The position numbers and the translations under genes are program-made. Positions 40,328 through 52,716 of a stretch of 64,000 nt of DNA are shown one piece after another; within the stretch, counting starts at the first letter, position 1, and each line of letters starts with the position of its first letter. The stretch is from positions 1,811,639 to 1,875,638 of the forward strand of contig VFFE01007486.1 in NCBI GenBank assembly GCA_008921705.1, in the 5' to 3' direction. Under the pieces are notes generated by a model. That model was not told the DNA's origin, did not search any database, and saw nothing but the letters and a program-made list of their open reading frames with translations. Source of the stretch: Burhinus oedicnemus. Lineage: Eukaryota > Chordata > Aves > Charadriiformes > Burhinidae.

Positions 40328-40365
40328 CCTCAATTGATATCAAATTCCTCAATTGATATCTGCCA
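40328..40365. repeat. 19-bp tandem duplication
   Basis: CCTCAATTGATATC at 40328 recurs identically at 40347 with an AAATT spacer, a clean two-copy tandem repeat. Each copy holds the palindrome-rich CAATTGATATC core. Confidence 0.9.
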
Positions 40366-43300
40366 GAATCAGTAAAATGACATCCCTCCATTGCTACTAT
40401 TATTTCATTCAACCTTGATATCATGAACAAGAATGTAATTATGATAATGAACCAATTATTTTCATACAATATAGCAATCAAAAAGACTACCACTCCCTCC
40501 TTTTCTCATGATAATACCTGAACATTCTGGTTTTATTCCATCTTCAGTTGCTCACATGCAATTGTTATCATTATCATTTTACTTTTTCTTTTATTTCTTA
40601 TTTCCAAAATTAAAAAAAAAATAAAATAGAAAACAGCAATGTTTTAGAATATTCGTAACAGCATGCAAGATGTATGATTTATGTAGGACAATAAACAACT
40701 ATTTTAATCTTTGGAATATTTTACAGGATTTACTGGTGCAAATTTTGAATGACAGCACATCTGTCTGTTAGGACAACCAGCTGTCAATAGTGCAGCAGCT
40801 ACACCATCATATGAACTGCATATTTTATATAGTTTATATAAAAATCAGTGTTAACAATGTTTGAGAGGATTTAATATTTTTTTTAGTAGTTTGTAGACAA
40901 TCCAGCTATACCTGCCTTCCAAGGGACTTTTTTGTTCCATAATTCCTGTAGTTTTCATATCACTTTGTCCAATAATTATGCCACTAAACCAAATAATTTG
41001 GAAAAAAAAAATTTTTTTGCAGCCTTCTGATTATGAAAATGAAATATCCAAGTTATTGCGAGATCAGATCTGTCACATGCAGTGGAAAAGCAAATACTTA
41101 GAACCAAGTACGTAAGAGTGACTTGGACAGGTTTTTGCTCACTGAAATATCATTAATACAAAACTGTTACCTTAGTCAAATCATTGACTCTGTTAAAATA
41201 CTGGATCCACAAAAAATTCATCGCTTTGCCCTCAGAGATCACAGACTGACTAAAAATCATGCTATTTTAGAGAAAAGAATCTTTCATCTCCTGCTCAGAA
41301 ATGAATCCTTCCAACCTTGGTCATTGTAGCATTTATGTTCAAACTATATATACATGTAAGTTGCAGAAGAAAAGAACATTTCTCTGCTACCATGACTACT
41401 TTTTTAGTCAAAGCTAAGTTACTCAAAGACAGATTCACTTATGATGAACTGTACAGTTTCACAATCAATTTTTGACTTGAGACAATCTAAGTGCACAACA
41501 GCAAGTTAGCTATTATTGCCTACAGACAGTTTTCTTTACTCAGATACAGTTATAACTGGAACAAAAAATATAAACCTGATACTCTCTACATTTAATTTAG
41601 ACAAACTGGAGTTTACTGTTATCCACACAAGAATCATGTCTGCTTTCTCAGTCTACTTGTAGGACTACTTTATGCAAATCGTAGCTCTACCTGTAAATCG
41701 TTTCTCAGTTAAGCAAAGATAATTGCTACTGATTTAAAAGAAGTTTCAAATGTTCTGTAAAAAGTATCAAAGAGTTGATAGGAAAGAGACAAACTACCAT
41801 TCCACATGGAATTCCTCCATGTCTAAAAAGTCGTAAGTAGTAGAAACTAAACGCACCTTTCTGCCACAGTAAACAGCCATTTTCTGCTGCTAGAGAGGGA
41901 CTTCACAACTGTCATGACTCCACGGCACGCTAAAGCAATACCACGGGGACAGGCAACTTCTGTGCAGTGAATTCGAAAGCAACATATAAACTGGCAGATA
42001 AAAAGAAAGCAAGCAAAAATTAAACAAATTATCCACACGAGTTCCCCCAATGATTCACTAAGGAGAGGGTACTGATGAGCAGTGTGTCCTGATGATCTAA
42101 ACTATGTACAACCAAGAGGAAATCCAGCATTAATATCTCTGTAGATCCAAGAACATACAACGATAAGCTCCCCCCATTTCAAAGCTTACTGTCCCCCACA
42201 AACTCCTGAAATGCTTTCTGATTTCCCTAAATAGCCCAATATTTACCTCTCCATAGCATAATCGTGTCTGGAAGGTCATTCCACACATTTTTTGTTTTTG
42301 TGAAAAACTGCTGCCAGGCATCTGTTTTGAACTTTTTCTCCTCCCATTCTTTTTTCCATTTATGCCATCTGATCGCATTACTTATATCCATCTCAAAGTT
42401 CTAATTTAAGAGGATATTCCTCTGAATCATGGCTTAGTCTTGCCCGTAATTTTCCAAATATATTGAAAGATTTTTATTTTTAGTCTGAAGCTATTTAAAA
42501 AAAAAAAAAAAATTAAACACAATCTCTTACCTGTCAGCCCTTTCTACCCCAAATGATTAGGATTAAATCTTTACAGAGGCTTATTAAAATCAAAAAAGTC
42601 CAACTTTTTGACAAATGAACCAGCCCAGGCAACCAACTGATATAAATGTAATCCAGTATACAAAGTACAGTACATCGGCACCAAGTAAGGAACAGGACAG
42701 GCAGAAAGATTCTGCATTTATACAATCACACCTCCAAGTTTCCTTAGCTAGGAGAAATATGCCAGCTAAACAGAAAAAATCATAACTGTTAGCCATTCTT
42801 TTCTGCTCCATTTGCTCTATGTCCCAATTCCCTTTTTGGAGTTCAGGAAAATCCTCAGCCTTATTGCTAATATAACCTCCCTCTCCTGTCTTATGAAGAA
42901 CACAAAAGAGCAGAACAAGTCGAATATAAGAAGGTGGATCGCAATAAGGACCACTTTTTCCTTAGTTGCATCCATGTTTGCCTACACTGAGAAAATTCTA
43001 GGCTTATCCCTAATCTCATTTGAGATCTTCCTACCTGTTCTAACTTGCACTGTTAAAAAACAAGACAGAGAGAAATCAGGGTCAGAAAACATATATGTAG
43101 TCAAAAATTGGTCCAAAAGTTTTAACATGATCTAGATCTTATTGTACAAATTGTTTCTCTCCACATTTAAGCTGTAACATTAGGGTTTTATATTGACTAC
43201 TGTAAAAGAACTTTGGTAACAAGAGACAATTGTCCTTTGCACCTTCATGATAGTGGATAAGAAATCCCACATTCCAAAATTGTTTTACTTTTTTCTTCAT

Positions 43301-43539
43301 GAGGAAAGTTTAAAATAAGGAGCTGTCTGGTCTGCATATTAATATGCCACCACTGCCCAAGTTGGGGACTTGGAGCAAGAAGCCCATTGTAAAACAGAAT
43401 GAAATAGCCTTCTTTGGTTTATTTTACATTACGGGCAATATGAGTTAGGTGCCTTCATTCAGCAGTAAATGTCTCTCAATAATACAAGGAAACGGAAATC
43501 GATCTTCCTGGGTTTTTAGACTACTGTGAACTAACACAT

Positions 43540-44122
43540 TGTACTGGTTTTGCCTGGGATAGAGTTAATTTTCTTCACAGTAGCTCCTATGGTGCTATGT
43601 CTTGGATCTGAGATGAAACAGTGTCAAAAAGACAGGGATGTTTTAGCTATTGCTGAACAATGCTCATGCAGCATCAATACCTTTGCTTCTCATACTGTCC
43701 CACCAACGAGTAGACTGGGAGTGTACAAGAAACTGGGAGGCGACGCAGCCGGGACAGCTGACCCCAACTGACCGAAGGGATATCCCGTACCATACATCAG
43801 CGTGCTCAGCAATAAAAGCTGGGGTAAGAAGAAGGAAGCAGAGACGTTCAGAGTTATGGTGTTTGTCTTCCCACGTAAGCGTTGCACATGATGGGGGACT
43901 GCTTTCCTGGAGATGGCTGAACACACCTGTCTCCTGATGGGGAGTAGTGAACTCCTTATTTTTTCTTTGCTTGCACATGCAGCTTTCGCTTTACCTGTTA
44001 AAACTGTCTTTATCTCAATGCACGAGTTTTCTAACTTTTGCCCTTCCGATTCTCTGTCCCCCAAGGGGAGTAAGTGAGCAGCTGCGTGGGGCTGAGCTGC
44101 CCACCGGGGCTAAAAGACAACA
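43540..44122 (+). mobile_element. Solo LTR, avian ERVL-like endogenous retrovirus (TSD CACAT)
   Basis: The element begins TGTACTGGTTTTGCC and ends GACAACA. It is flanked by a perfect 5-bp target-site duplication, CACAT at 43535-43539 and at 44123-44127. It matches the avian LTR type with a GAGTTAATTTTCTTC 5' segment, a middle GGACAGCTGACC block, a TATA-like AATAAAAG at about 43811 and a pyrimidine-rich AACTGTCTTTATCTC segment near the 3' end. A 5-bp duplication fits the ERVL class. No internal retroviral sequence or second LTR is adjacent, so this is a solo LTR left by recombination. Short ORFs inside it on both strands are incidental. Confidence 0.92.
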
Positions 44123-45151
44123 CACATTTACTCTAATTCAGAGAATTTCAGACCAAGTTCTATGCGTGCAATTAGGAACTCTAATATGCAGATATTCAGA
44201 TGAGGCAAGGGTTTATGTTATGTCGTTAATGTTTATTTTTTGTCCACATAAATCACAGCCATTTAAAGTAAACACCCCAAGAGTTTCACACGAGCATCAC
44301 TACACAGCCCATTATATACAAACAAGTTAATTTGAGTAATGTACACAGCAGAATGGTCAAAAGCAACAAATTTCTGTTTGATTGAACCTCTGAACTGTTT
44401 AAAACGCAGCCAATTTCAGCCAAATTTGATAACACAAGTTCATCATGAGGCTGATATTTCACTTTCAGCTTGAAGCAAATTTTTATAGCCTGAAGAATGG
44501 AATTATAATAAAATGCTGACAAGCCCTTACCATACAAAATAGTTTCTGCTAGAGGGTGGATTGCCTATTCTTGACATTTCAAAATAAATGAATTTACATT
44601 TAACGAATGAGACACAGTTCACATTCAGTAACTGTAACTCTTTATGGCTTTTTCTGTTTGATAGATGTGAAATAAATATCAACAAGATAAAGTTCAGATT
44701 CTTGTCCCTTCCTAAGTTCAAAGCTGAAATGCTTCAGACTTCAGCCCTAAGGCGAATTAGGTCTATCAAGCCTCATATGACAGCAGTATTTAAAATTGAG
44801 AAGTATCCTTTGCAAAAGCAGAAAGACACATGTTCCTGTGATTCTCAATTCCAACCCTTATGACTTAAATGTAACTCCAACGTTTTAATGCAACAGGCAG
44901 TTGATGTAGATGTTCCGTTCCTCCTCCTACCTCGTAATTGAGTTTCTTTAAGTTTTTTAAAAGCAAAAATTAGTTCTGAGCCTTCCACTAATAACTAGTG
45001 GTGCCACAAACAGCATTCGGAAGAAACACATACGCAGTGGAAGGCTTCCATTTACCACAAGAATCTGCAACAGATTGCACAAGCAAACATAATGATACCA
45101 ATCCAACACCCAAAACTTATAACTAAGAATGTGAATCCTATTATTTGACTT
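44123..45151. other. Unique spacer between two solo LTRs
   Basis: About 1 kb of AT-rich sequence with no retroviral similarity I can recognise. Because each neighbouring LTR has its own target-site duplication, this is not proviral interior. Confidence 0.7.
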
Positions 45152-45549
45152 TGTCCTGGTTCCAGTGGGAATTGTGTTAGTTTTCACAAGAAGCTGGGAC
45201 AGGACACAGCTGGGATGGCTGACCCAAACTAGCCAAAGGGGTATTCAATATCATGGGAGCTTGTGCTCAGTAAACAGCTGGGGGAGCTGCCCAGGGGGCA
45301 GGAATCGCTGTGGGCTGCGCATTTTGGGTTCCAGTTGGTGAGTGGTTGTGCATTAATTCGTTTTGTATATTCTTTTATTAGTATTGTTGTGGTTGTTTTT
45401 CTCTTCCTTTGCTGTTCTGTTGAACTGTCTTTATCCCAACCCATGAACTTTGCCTTTTTCTTCTGATTCTCCTCCCCATCCTGCCAGGGTGGAGGAGTAA
45501 ATGAGCAGCCACGTGGCTCTTTGCTGCCAGCTGGGGCTAAACCACAACA
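45152..45549 (+). mobile_element. Solo LTR, avian ERVL-like, shorter subfamily (TSD GACTT)
   Basis: It starts TGTCCTGGTT and ends CCACAACA, with a perfect 5-bp duplication GACTT at 45147-45151 and 45550-45554. Its ends and the ACAAGAAGCTGGGA, GGCTGACCCAAACT and AACTGTCTTTATCCC blocks match the LTR at 43540. It lacks about 150 bases of U3 (the part between roughly 43573 and 43724 of the other copy), and its central segment around TTTTGTATATTCTTTTATTA differs. The TATA region is degraded. It is a separate insertion of a related subfamily, now a solo LTR. Confidence 0.92.
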
Positions 45550-47925
45550 GACTTGCAAACAGAAACCTGACTATTAAAATTCGAATGCTGGAGGCATCTC
45601 AGTTTACTATTCTAATACATAGAAGATCATGAGTTGAAATTAATGTTTTAAAGAGGGACCTAAACAACAGATTATTTTCTGACCAGTGAAGTAATGTCAG
45701 TTACTAAAAGATATAAACCCAGGAGAAAGGGATCTTCCTCAAATGTTTTGAAAGCGGCCTTGATGTGATGACCTCCTGTTCACCAGAGGATATGTTTTTC
45801 TCATTCCTTGGCAAAGGTACAGCTTAGCATAAGTACAAGTGTCTTTTATGTTTTAGTTTTGCTCGCTAAGCTTGTGATCATTTTAGATGAAACTCCCTGT
45901 AAACTATAAAAATAATTCATTATGCTATTTTGCTGACAGTTGATAGACTGTAAAACTACCACTATTTTCACTGTTTTGGATTTGTTCCGTTTTTTATAAT
46001 CATTTGATAAACGTAATTTTCAAGAGGAATATAGTCTTTCAACATTTGTTTGATTCATATCTGCTCATTCCCAAAACAAATGGTCCCTGCTAGGTAGTTC
46101 TTTTCCATACAGACTTTTCCCCCAATATACATTTCAGTTTTGAAAAGATTTATTTTCAGAATACCTCATTCAATCACAGCCATTATACCATAATACTATG
46201 AACAGCACATTTTTGCATTCTGTAATTTCTATGTAGATCCATTAAATAGTCCTTGATTATAATATCTAGTGTTTTCACCTTCTGTGGAGTTGAACTGTAT
46301 GAATACATACAGTTCATGCAATCACTAGCCCTTCTTGACAGAAATTATAATTTTCTAATGTAAAATATGACCAGAGCACGCACACACACAGAGTGTATTT
46401 TTGATAGCTCACTTTTTCCTTTTCGTTTTTTGGATGTAACAGAGTTAGAAATTTTTTCATTACACTTGGAAGTACTATATGAGAAGTTTTCAAGTCTTTG
46501 GAAACCTGATCTGTAACACGCATCACATGATGAAAAAAAAATAATCAATGCATCATAAGAAATATACACAATAGACCTTAAAAGCTCATTAGAAGACTCC
46601 TTTACGCAATTACACCCAAACTGAAGTATAAAGTCAGATCTTAAACTCCTAATTTTGCATATGTAATCCTGTCTTGAAATTATGTGTCTCAGATACGTTA
46701 GTAGTCCAAATCCACTTTGGATTTTATTTTCTCCTTATTGTATCTTATCTGACATTCACATGTCTCTAATAGTCCCACTTGCAAATACACTCTTTATTGT
46801 AACATAGGATGAAGGAGTATTTTTACAACTGTACATTTTGTAAGCCACAGATACATCAGAACAGGATAATAAGCTCAGAGGTACCAATTCTACAAAGAGG
46901 CTTACATTAAATAAATAAATTTAAAGCACAGAATTCCCACCATAGCTATAAACGCTTTGGCACTGGAAGGTTTTCTTTAGATTTATTTACACAGTCTGTG
47001 ACTTCTTGGGCCCAAGCAGGCATTTATGTGGACATAACTGCTGCCATATCTAAGCGTCTTTAAATGACATTGAAAGGAAAAATAGGATACATTTTTTAAA
47101 ATTCATTATCAAATATTCTTCTTTGTAGAGATACCAGTTCATCTTAACAGAGAGAAATAACGACAGACAGCAAGGCAGATGGGTGAAGACATTAGGTGAA
47201 CGAGTGAAATGTAGTATAAAGAGAATGCTATGTTACAAGTACTGCAAGGTCCTGATGCAACTACTGCAAGTAAACTCAAGGGAAGAAATGAGGTTTTGTC
47301 TGTGATCTGTGTTCTTCACGTGGGGGGTGGGGGTGAGGATTTTTATTTCTAGCCTTTTATAATGATACTATTTTACTCCTGCCACTCTGCAGAGAATTTC
47401 CATTTCTATCAGTAACAACATACTGTGCCCTTTACCTACTTATTTAAAGAAAATGAATAAAATACTTCCCTGTATAAAAATGAGATCTGCCATCTTTTTT
47501 ATTATTTGGAGGCATTTCTAGCTGGCAGAGGGGCAAACACTGAGTGACAGCAATGTGAAAATTTACAAACATCTCCATCCCAATTACTTTAAGGGTCAAC
47601 ATACATAAAGGAAAAGGGGCAATCATCCAACTTCTGTTTCAGCATTTATGCAGAGCATTTTATTGCAACTCTCCTTTTTCTCTGCCTTTGCTGTACTTAA
47701 CCAGAATGAAGATATGAAATATTTAATTCTCATATCTTTTCATTTCCCCACATCATTACAATTCCAGATCACTATCTTAGTCAGCTTTGTATCTGGTTTT
47801 GATGCCACTGAATGCCTGGCTTCAGGAAAGAGCAAAACAATTCCTGTGGGACATGAGGTAATGATTCTTCCACATTATACTTTGGGGACTGACACAAATG
47901 GAAAAAGTCTTGGAAATTGTCCTCC
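45550..47925. other. Non-coding sequence, no gene recognised
   Basis: AT-rich sequence up to the large gap. Apart from an 11-bp perfect inverted repeat at 46291-46316 (listed) and a short CACACA run near 46379 I see nothing to annotate. Confidence 0.6.
46291..46316. repeat. Perfect 11-bp inverted repeat with 4-nt loop
   Basis: TGAACTGTATG, loop AATA, then CATACAGTTCA. The arms are exactly complementary, so either strand could form a hairpin. The arms also resemble a palindromic transcription-factor half-site pair. Confidence 0.9.
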
Positions 47926-48652
47926 NNNNNNNNNNNNNNNNNNNNNNNNNNNNNNNNNNNNNNNNNNNNNNNNNNNNNNNNNNNNNNNNNNNNNNNNNNN
48001 NNNNNNNNNNNNNNNNNNNNNNNNNNNNNNNNNNNNNNNNNNNNNNNNNNNNNNNNNNNNNNNNNNNNNNNNNNNNNNNNNNNNNNNNNNNNNNNNNNNN
48101 NNNNNNNNNNNNNNNNNNNNNNNNNNNNNNNNNNNNNNNNNNNNNNNNNNNNNNNNNNNNNNNNNNNNNNNNNNNNNNNNNNNNNNNNNNNNNNNNNNNN
48201 NNNNNNNNNNNNNNNNNNNNNNNNNNNNNNNNNNNNNNNNNNNNNNNNNNNNNNNNNNNNNNNNNNNNNNNNNNNNNNNNNNNNNNNNNNNNNNNNNNNN
48301 NNNNNNNNNNNNNNNNNNNNNNNNNNNNNNNNNNNNNNNNNNNNNNNNNNNNNNNNNNNNNNNNNNNNNNNNNNNNNNNNNNNNNNNNNNNNNNNNNNNN
48401 NNNNNNNNNNNNNNNNNNNNNNNNNNNNNNNNNNNNNNNNNNNNNNNNNNNNNNNNNNNNNNNNNNNNNNNNNNNNNNNNNNNNNNNNNNNNNNNNNNNN
48501 NNNNNNNNNNNNNNNNNNNNNNNNNNNNNNNNNNNNNNNNNNNNNNNNNNNNNNNNNNNNNNNNNNNNNNNNNNNNNNNNNNNNNNNNNNNNNNNNNNNN
48601 NNNNNNNNNNNNNNNNNNNNNNNNNNNNNNNNNNNNNNNNNNNNNNNNNNNN
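47926..48652. other. Assembly gap (727 N)
   Basis: A long run of N. The right flank resumes with GGCC and a run of about 15 A, a usual place for assemblies to break. Open frames reported across it would be artefacts of the N run. Confidence 0.99.
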
Positions 48653-51568
48653 GGCCAAAAAAAAAAAAAAAAAAGAAACCCCAAAGCCTTACCTACTGCA
48701 TAGATTATTTCTAGAATAAAACTTTTAAGTAAGTGGTCAAAAAACGTATACATTGTTTTTACCACAAACTGGCTTTGTTTTTCCCATATTCTTTCATCAT
48801 TCCTTCTACATGCTGTGAATTTTTTCATTTGAAGGTTTGCATATTGCTATGCCTATTGATTGACATCGCTCAAAAAAAAAAAAAAATCTCCATTGTCACT
48901 GAAGAACATTAATTTAATCTTCACTTATGCATTCTTTGTTTGTGCTTCACTGTGCTGGAAACTTATTACCTTTTTTTCAAGCACAACTGCACTTAATCCC
49001 AAGCAACATATACAGGAGATAGTAGCAGAGATCATTATAATGAAAACAATTTAAACAGTTCATTTCCACACTCTCATTCAGCCAAACTCCAGGGAAACAG
49101 CATACAAAACATGTGAATCACTTCTTCATTTAAAAAATAAAATAAAAAAATCCCACTGATTGACAAGCATTTTAATCTAAGGATTTTTAATTCTCAAACA
49201 TTGAATTCTATCAAACGATCACATTATTCTGCAAGTGGTGTATACCTTTGTATCTAACTTCCTCCCATTTTTACTTCTGATGACATTCACTAAAAATAAA
49301 ATTTAAAAACACCTATTCATATTTCTAGTATGTTGACTTGATGCTCAACAAAAACCACCAGTAACTATTCACCCAGGCCAGTACCTGCAGATACAAAATT
49401 AAAAGAATGTTCATCTTCAATGCTATTTGAAATGGGAAAGCTTTTAAGAAGATTTTAAAAGAAAATTAAATTTCATATTTCAGTCCATATTGCTTGCATC
49501 ACTTCAGAAAAAACACACACAAAACACTTCAGCTTATCAGGTTGTAACACCAGTTTCTGAATACAAGGACTCAGGGATATGAGATATCCATACCTGTACA
49601 AGAAAATAAAAAGAAATAAAAAATTGCTACCCTTCAACATGGGCTACAATTCAGGGAGAGCAGTGACCAATTGCTTCTAAACCTGGTGCGTGCAGTCTGA
49701 GAAACATCCAGGAATACAGCATCAACTCTCATGTCACAACTCATCCCTTACAGAAAAAGTGTTAAACTGCAAATGCAGAGCTAGCACGACTTCTCTCAAG
49801 GATGCAGGACTTGAGGTGTGATTCTCCAAGTCTCCTGCAGTGCATGAAACGGAATTTCTCAGATCATTGAATATATATACCCGTACTTTTAAAGTATCAG
49901 CTGCTGAACAAATAGGTGGAAAACAAGATCTTTATATTCATTTTGACCATTGTTCCTTTCAGAATTCATGGGTGTCCTTATCCCTCTCATGAGTAGAGTC
50001 TCTAAGCATCTCCCCATAGCATAGTACATGAAAACTACCCATCATCTTTGTTCCCCTGTCCTCTTCCACTGGAGGAGAAATGTAGGCAGTGGAGGCTTGT
50101 TCTAAGTACTGCTGAATGTATCCTTCTAGAGTTATGATGGCCTGAAGACCTAAGTGAGGCAAGGTTGGTAATACAGTACTTTTTCCCCCCGAACTGGCTG
50201 GGGAGGAGAAAACAAATAAGAATCAGTCCTTTATTAGACACAGATCCAGTGAAGTCCAGAGCTAATTGTGACTAGTATGTTTTTCTAGGAAGGCATTTCT
50301 GTTTATGTTGTAATTTTTATAATCATATACTTGTTTGTGCCATTAGGTTATAGAAAACAAGGTCAAAAAAAAATTATTTCTGCCTATTTAAGAACAGCAT
50401 GCGTCTGTGATTGCCATTAGTTCTTGTCTGCGTAACCATTTCAGACTCACCCATGAGGAATTTTTATCTTCCAGGCAGGGAACCTTAATATTTACTGTGC
50501 AGAGCCCTGTTGTGCCAAAGGAACAAAGCACAGACAGTAGCTAAACAACAAAACCAACAGTGACTGCAGTTCAATTTATCTGTAAATAAATGGGCTTGGT
50601 TAGTTCAAAAATCCTTGTAAGTAACTCGGAGAAAGTTAAGAATAAACACACTGTTTTCACAGTTTGAAGAGGGAATAACGTTTTTGTTCTTGTAGTTCTT
50701 TCCATGCTTGAAGACAATATTTAGCCTCACTTTTTAATCATGCAAACAAAGCTGAATTTATTTTTTTTTATAACATAATCACATAATCAAGGACAAACTC
50801 CCAAACTGCCATTTATTTTCTAAAATGCCCCAAAAAGTATATTTAAATGAATTATTTCACATCTTTTCAGGAATATCATATCAGCTAGCATTTCTCAGAA
50901 TATATGGTTACTTCTATCAAGCCCCCAAATATGAACTCGCCAAATAAATTGACCGCTCTTAGTGAACATTTAGACCAGATGCTAGCTGAGCCTGTAGAAA
51001 TTCCATTTTTAAAAGTCATTAAACTTCACATAGTGTTATATTCTATTTTATATAAAAGTAAAATATGAAACTCCTTTTGAATGTGCAGCTCAACAACACA
51101 CTGTAACAGTTTGATGTACATCTGGAAGCTGGTTAGTGTGGGATATGTAAAATAAAACAATTAGGAAAAATTGTTGATCAAGGGTCATTTGGTTCTATTG
51201 TTCTATCAAAAGAAATGACTGTTGAAGTTACTAGAAATTTTGACAGCACCCTATAATCTGTGCAAATGCTCAGGCCAAATAATAACTGTGATACAGCGGT
51301 GCGTGTTTTCACTGGAAAAAGCAAAATGACGTAGAAAGACATTGCAAGGACACTTCTTTTTTAATGCCTAAAATGGCCTCTTGTGATTCTTACAGCTGAA
51401 TGAGCCCAGACAGGGTGTAAATAAGGGCAAAATCCTACTTCGTGTCACTGTGATTGACTAGTACAGAGGAAAATAAAAAAACCCAACCCTTCAGTAGAAA
51501 TAGATTGCATGTTATCCGAGCTTCATAGGAAAAGCCCTTCTAAAGCATGATTAGGACACATGATATAC
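48653..51568. other. Non-coding sequence, no gene recognised
   Basis: AT-rich sequence with short A-runs (about 48657 and 48871). No exon, RNA gene or nameable repeat is seen. Confidence 0.6.
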
Positions 51569-52716
51569 TGTAGTGGGTTTGCGTGGCGTGGTTTTGGTGG
51601 CACGGGGGGCAACAGGAGTGGCTTCTGGGAGAAGCTGATAGAAGCTTCCCCCATGTCCAACAGAGCCAATGCCAGCCAGCTCCAAGAGGGAACAACCGCT
51701 GGCCAAGGCCGAGCCCATCAGCAACAGTGATAGTACCTCGGTGATAACATATTTAAGAAGAGAAAAAAAAAAAAACCAAACCCTTGTGTGACAGCAGTCA
51801 GAAAAGAGGAATGAGAATATGTGAGAGCAACAACTCTGCAGACACCAAGGTCAGTGAAGAAGGAAGGAAGGAGGTGCTCCAGGCACAGGAGCAGAGATTC
51901 CCCTGCAGGCCGTGGTGAAGACCATGGTGAGGCATGTTGTCCCACTGCAGCCCATGGAGCTTAATGTTGGAGCAGATATCCACCTGCAGCCCATGGAGGA
52001 ACCCACGTTGGAGCAGGTGGCTGCCCAAAGGAGGCTGTGACCCTATGGGAATCCCATGCTGGAGCAAGCTCCTGGAAGGACCTGTGGCCCCGTGGGGAGA
52101 GGAGCCCACGCTGGAGCAGGTTTGCTGGCAGGACTTGTGACCCCATGGGGGACCCATGCTGGAACAGTCTGTTGCTGAAGGGCTGCACCTCACAGAAGGA
52201 AGCCACACTGGGGCAGTTCGTGAAGAACTGCAGCCTGTGGGAAGGGTCCATGTTGGAGAAGCTTGTGGAGAACTGTCTCCTGTGGGAGGTACCTCCCATT
52301 GGAGCAGGGAAAGAGTGTGAGGATGCCTCCCCCTGAGGAGGAAGGAGCGGAAGAGACAACGTGTGATGAACTGACCACAACTCCCATTCCTCGTCCCCCT
52401 GCGCCACCCAGGGGGGAGAAGGTAGAGAACTCAGGAGCGAAGTTGAGCCTGGGAAGAAGGGAGGAGTGGGGGGAAAGTGTTTTAAGATTCAGTTTTTATT
52501 TCTCATTACCCTACTCTGACTGGATTGGTAATACATTAATTTTCCCCAAGTCAAGTCTGTTTTGCCCATGATGGTAATTGCTGAGTGATCTCCCTGTCCT
52601 TACCTCAACCCACAAGTCTTTCTTTGTATTTTCTCTCCCCCTATCCAGCTGAGGAGGGGGAGCGACAGAGCAGCTTTGGTGGGCACCTGGCATCCAGCCA
52701 TGGTTAACCCACCACA
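51569..52716 (+). mobile_element. Long solo LTR with internal tandem array (ERVK-like type, TSD ATATAC)
   Basis: The element is about 1.15 kb. It starts TGTAGTGGGTTTGCG and ends GTTAACCCACCACA, so the termini form an inverted repeat (TGTAGTGGGTT versus TGTGGTGGGTT). ATATAC lies directly before it (51563-51568) and again at 52718-52723, one base beyond the 3' CA. A 6-bp duplication would fit ERVK-class insertion. A TATA-like CATATTTAAG sits near 51749. The central 51951-52313 part is a degenerate tandem array. I recognise it as a widespread avian LTR type. The expected polyadenylation signal near GATTGGTAATACATT looks mutated. Its GC-rich U3 keeps frames open up to 148 codons, but none resembles a protein. 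No provirus interior is adjacent. Confidence 0.9.
51951..52313 (+). repeat. Degenerate tandem array, eight units of about 39-54 bp, inside the LTR
   Basis: Eight successive units share a CCCATGGG-like start and a core GCTGGAGCAG (variants TTGGAGCAG, CTGGAACAG, CTGGGGCAG, TTGGAGAAG), each ending in CTGCAGC, CTGTGAC or similar. Unit length and sequence have drifted, so the array is old within the family and not a fresh expansion. Confidence 0.85.

Larger units (their letters stand above)
25597..43539. other. Non-coding sequence, no gene recognised
   Basis: Roughly 18 kb of AT-rich sequence. The longest ATG frame (153 codons at 30839-31300, + strand) is lysine/asparagine-rich and looks like chance. 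Items listed separately are (CAAA)n repeats, a GC-rich block at 29.5-30.0 kb, motif-dense segments at 34.6 and 35.9 kb, and a 19-bp tandem duplication at 40.3 kb. Smaller GC-richer patches lie at about 38.0-38.2 and 39.06-39.24 kb. Confidence 0.6.

Noticed and set aside
43650..44330. ORFs of 95-127 codons at 43.7-44.3 kb
   Set aside because: They lie within or run out of the solo LTR, are open on both strands and have no protein similarity I recognise.
43540..45549. A single short provirus with two LTRs
   Set aside because: Each LTR carries a different perfect target-site duplication, and the spacer has no recognisable retroviral sequence.
47648..48828. Frames of 265-351 codons around 48 kb
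   Set aside because: They are created by the 727-N gap, and almost all residues are unknown.
51798..52571. ORFs of 99-148 codons on both strands inside the 51.6 kb element
   Set aside because: They arise from the GC-rich tandem units of an LTR, which is non-coding, and they show no retroviral protein motif.
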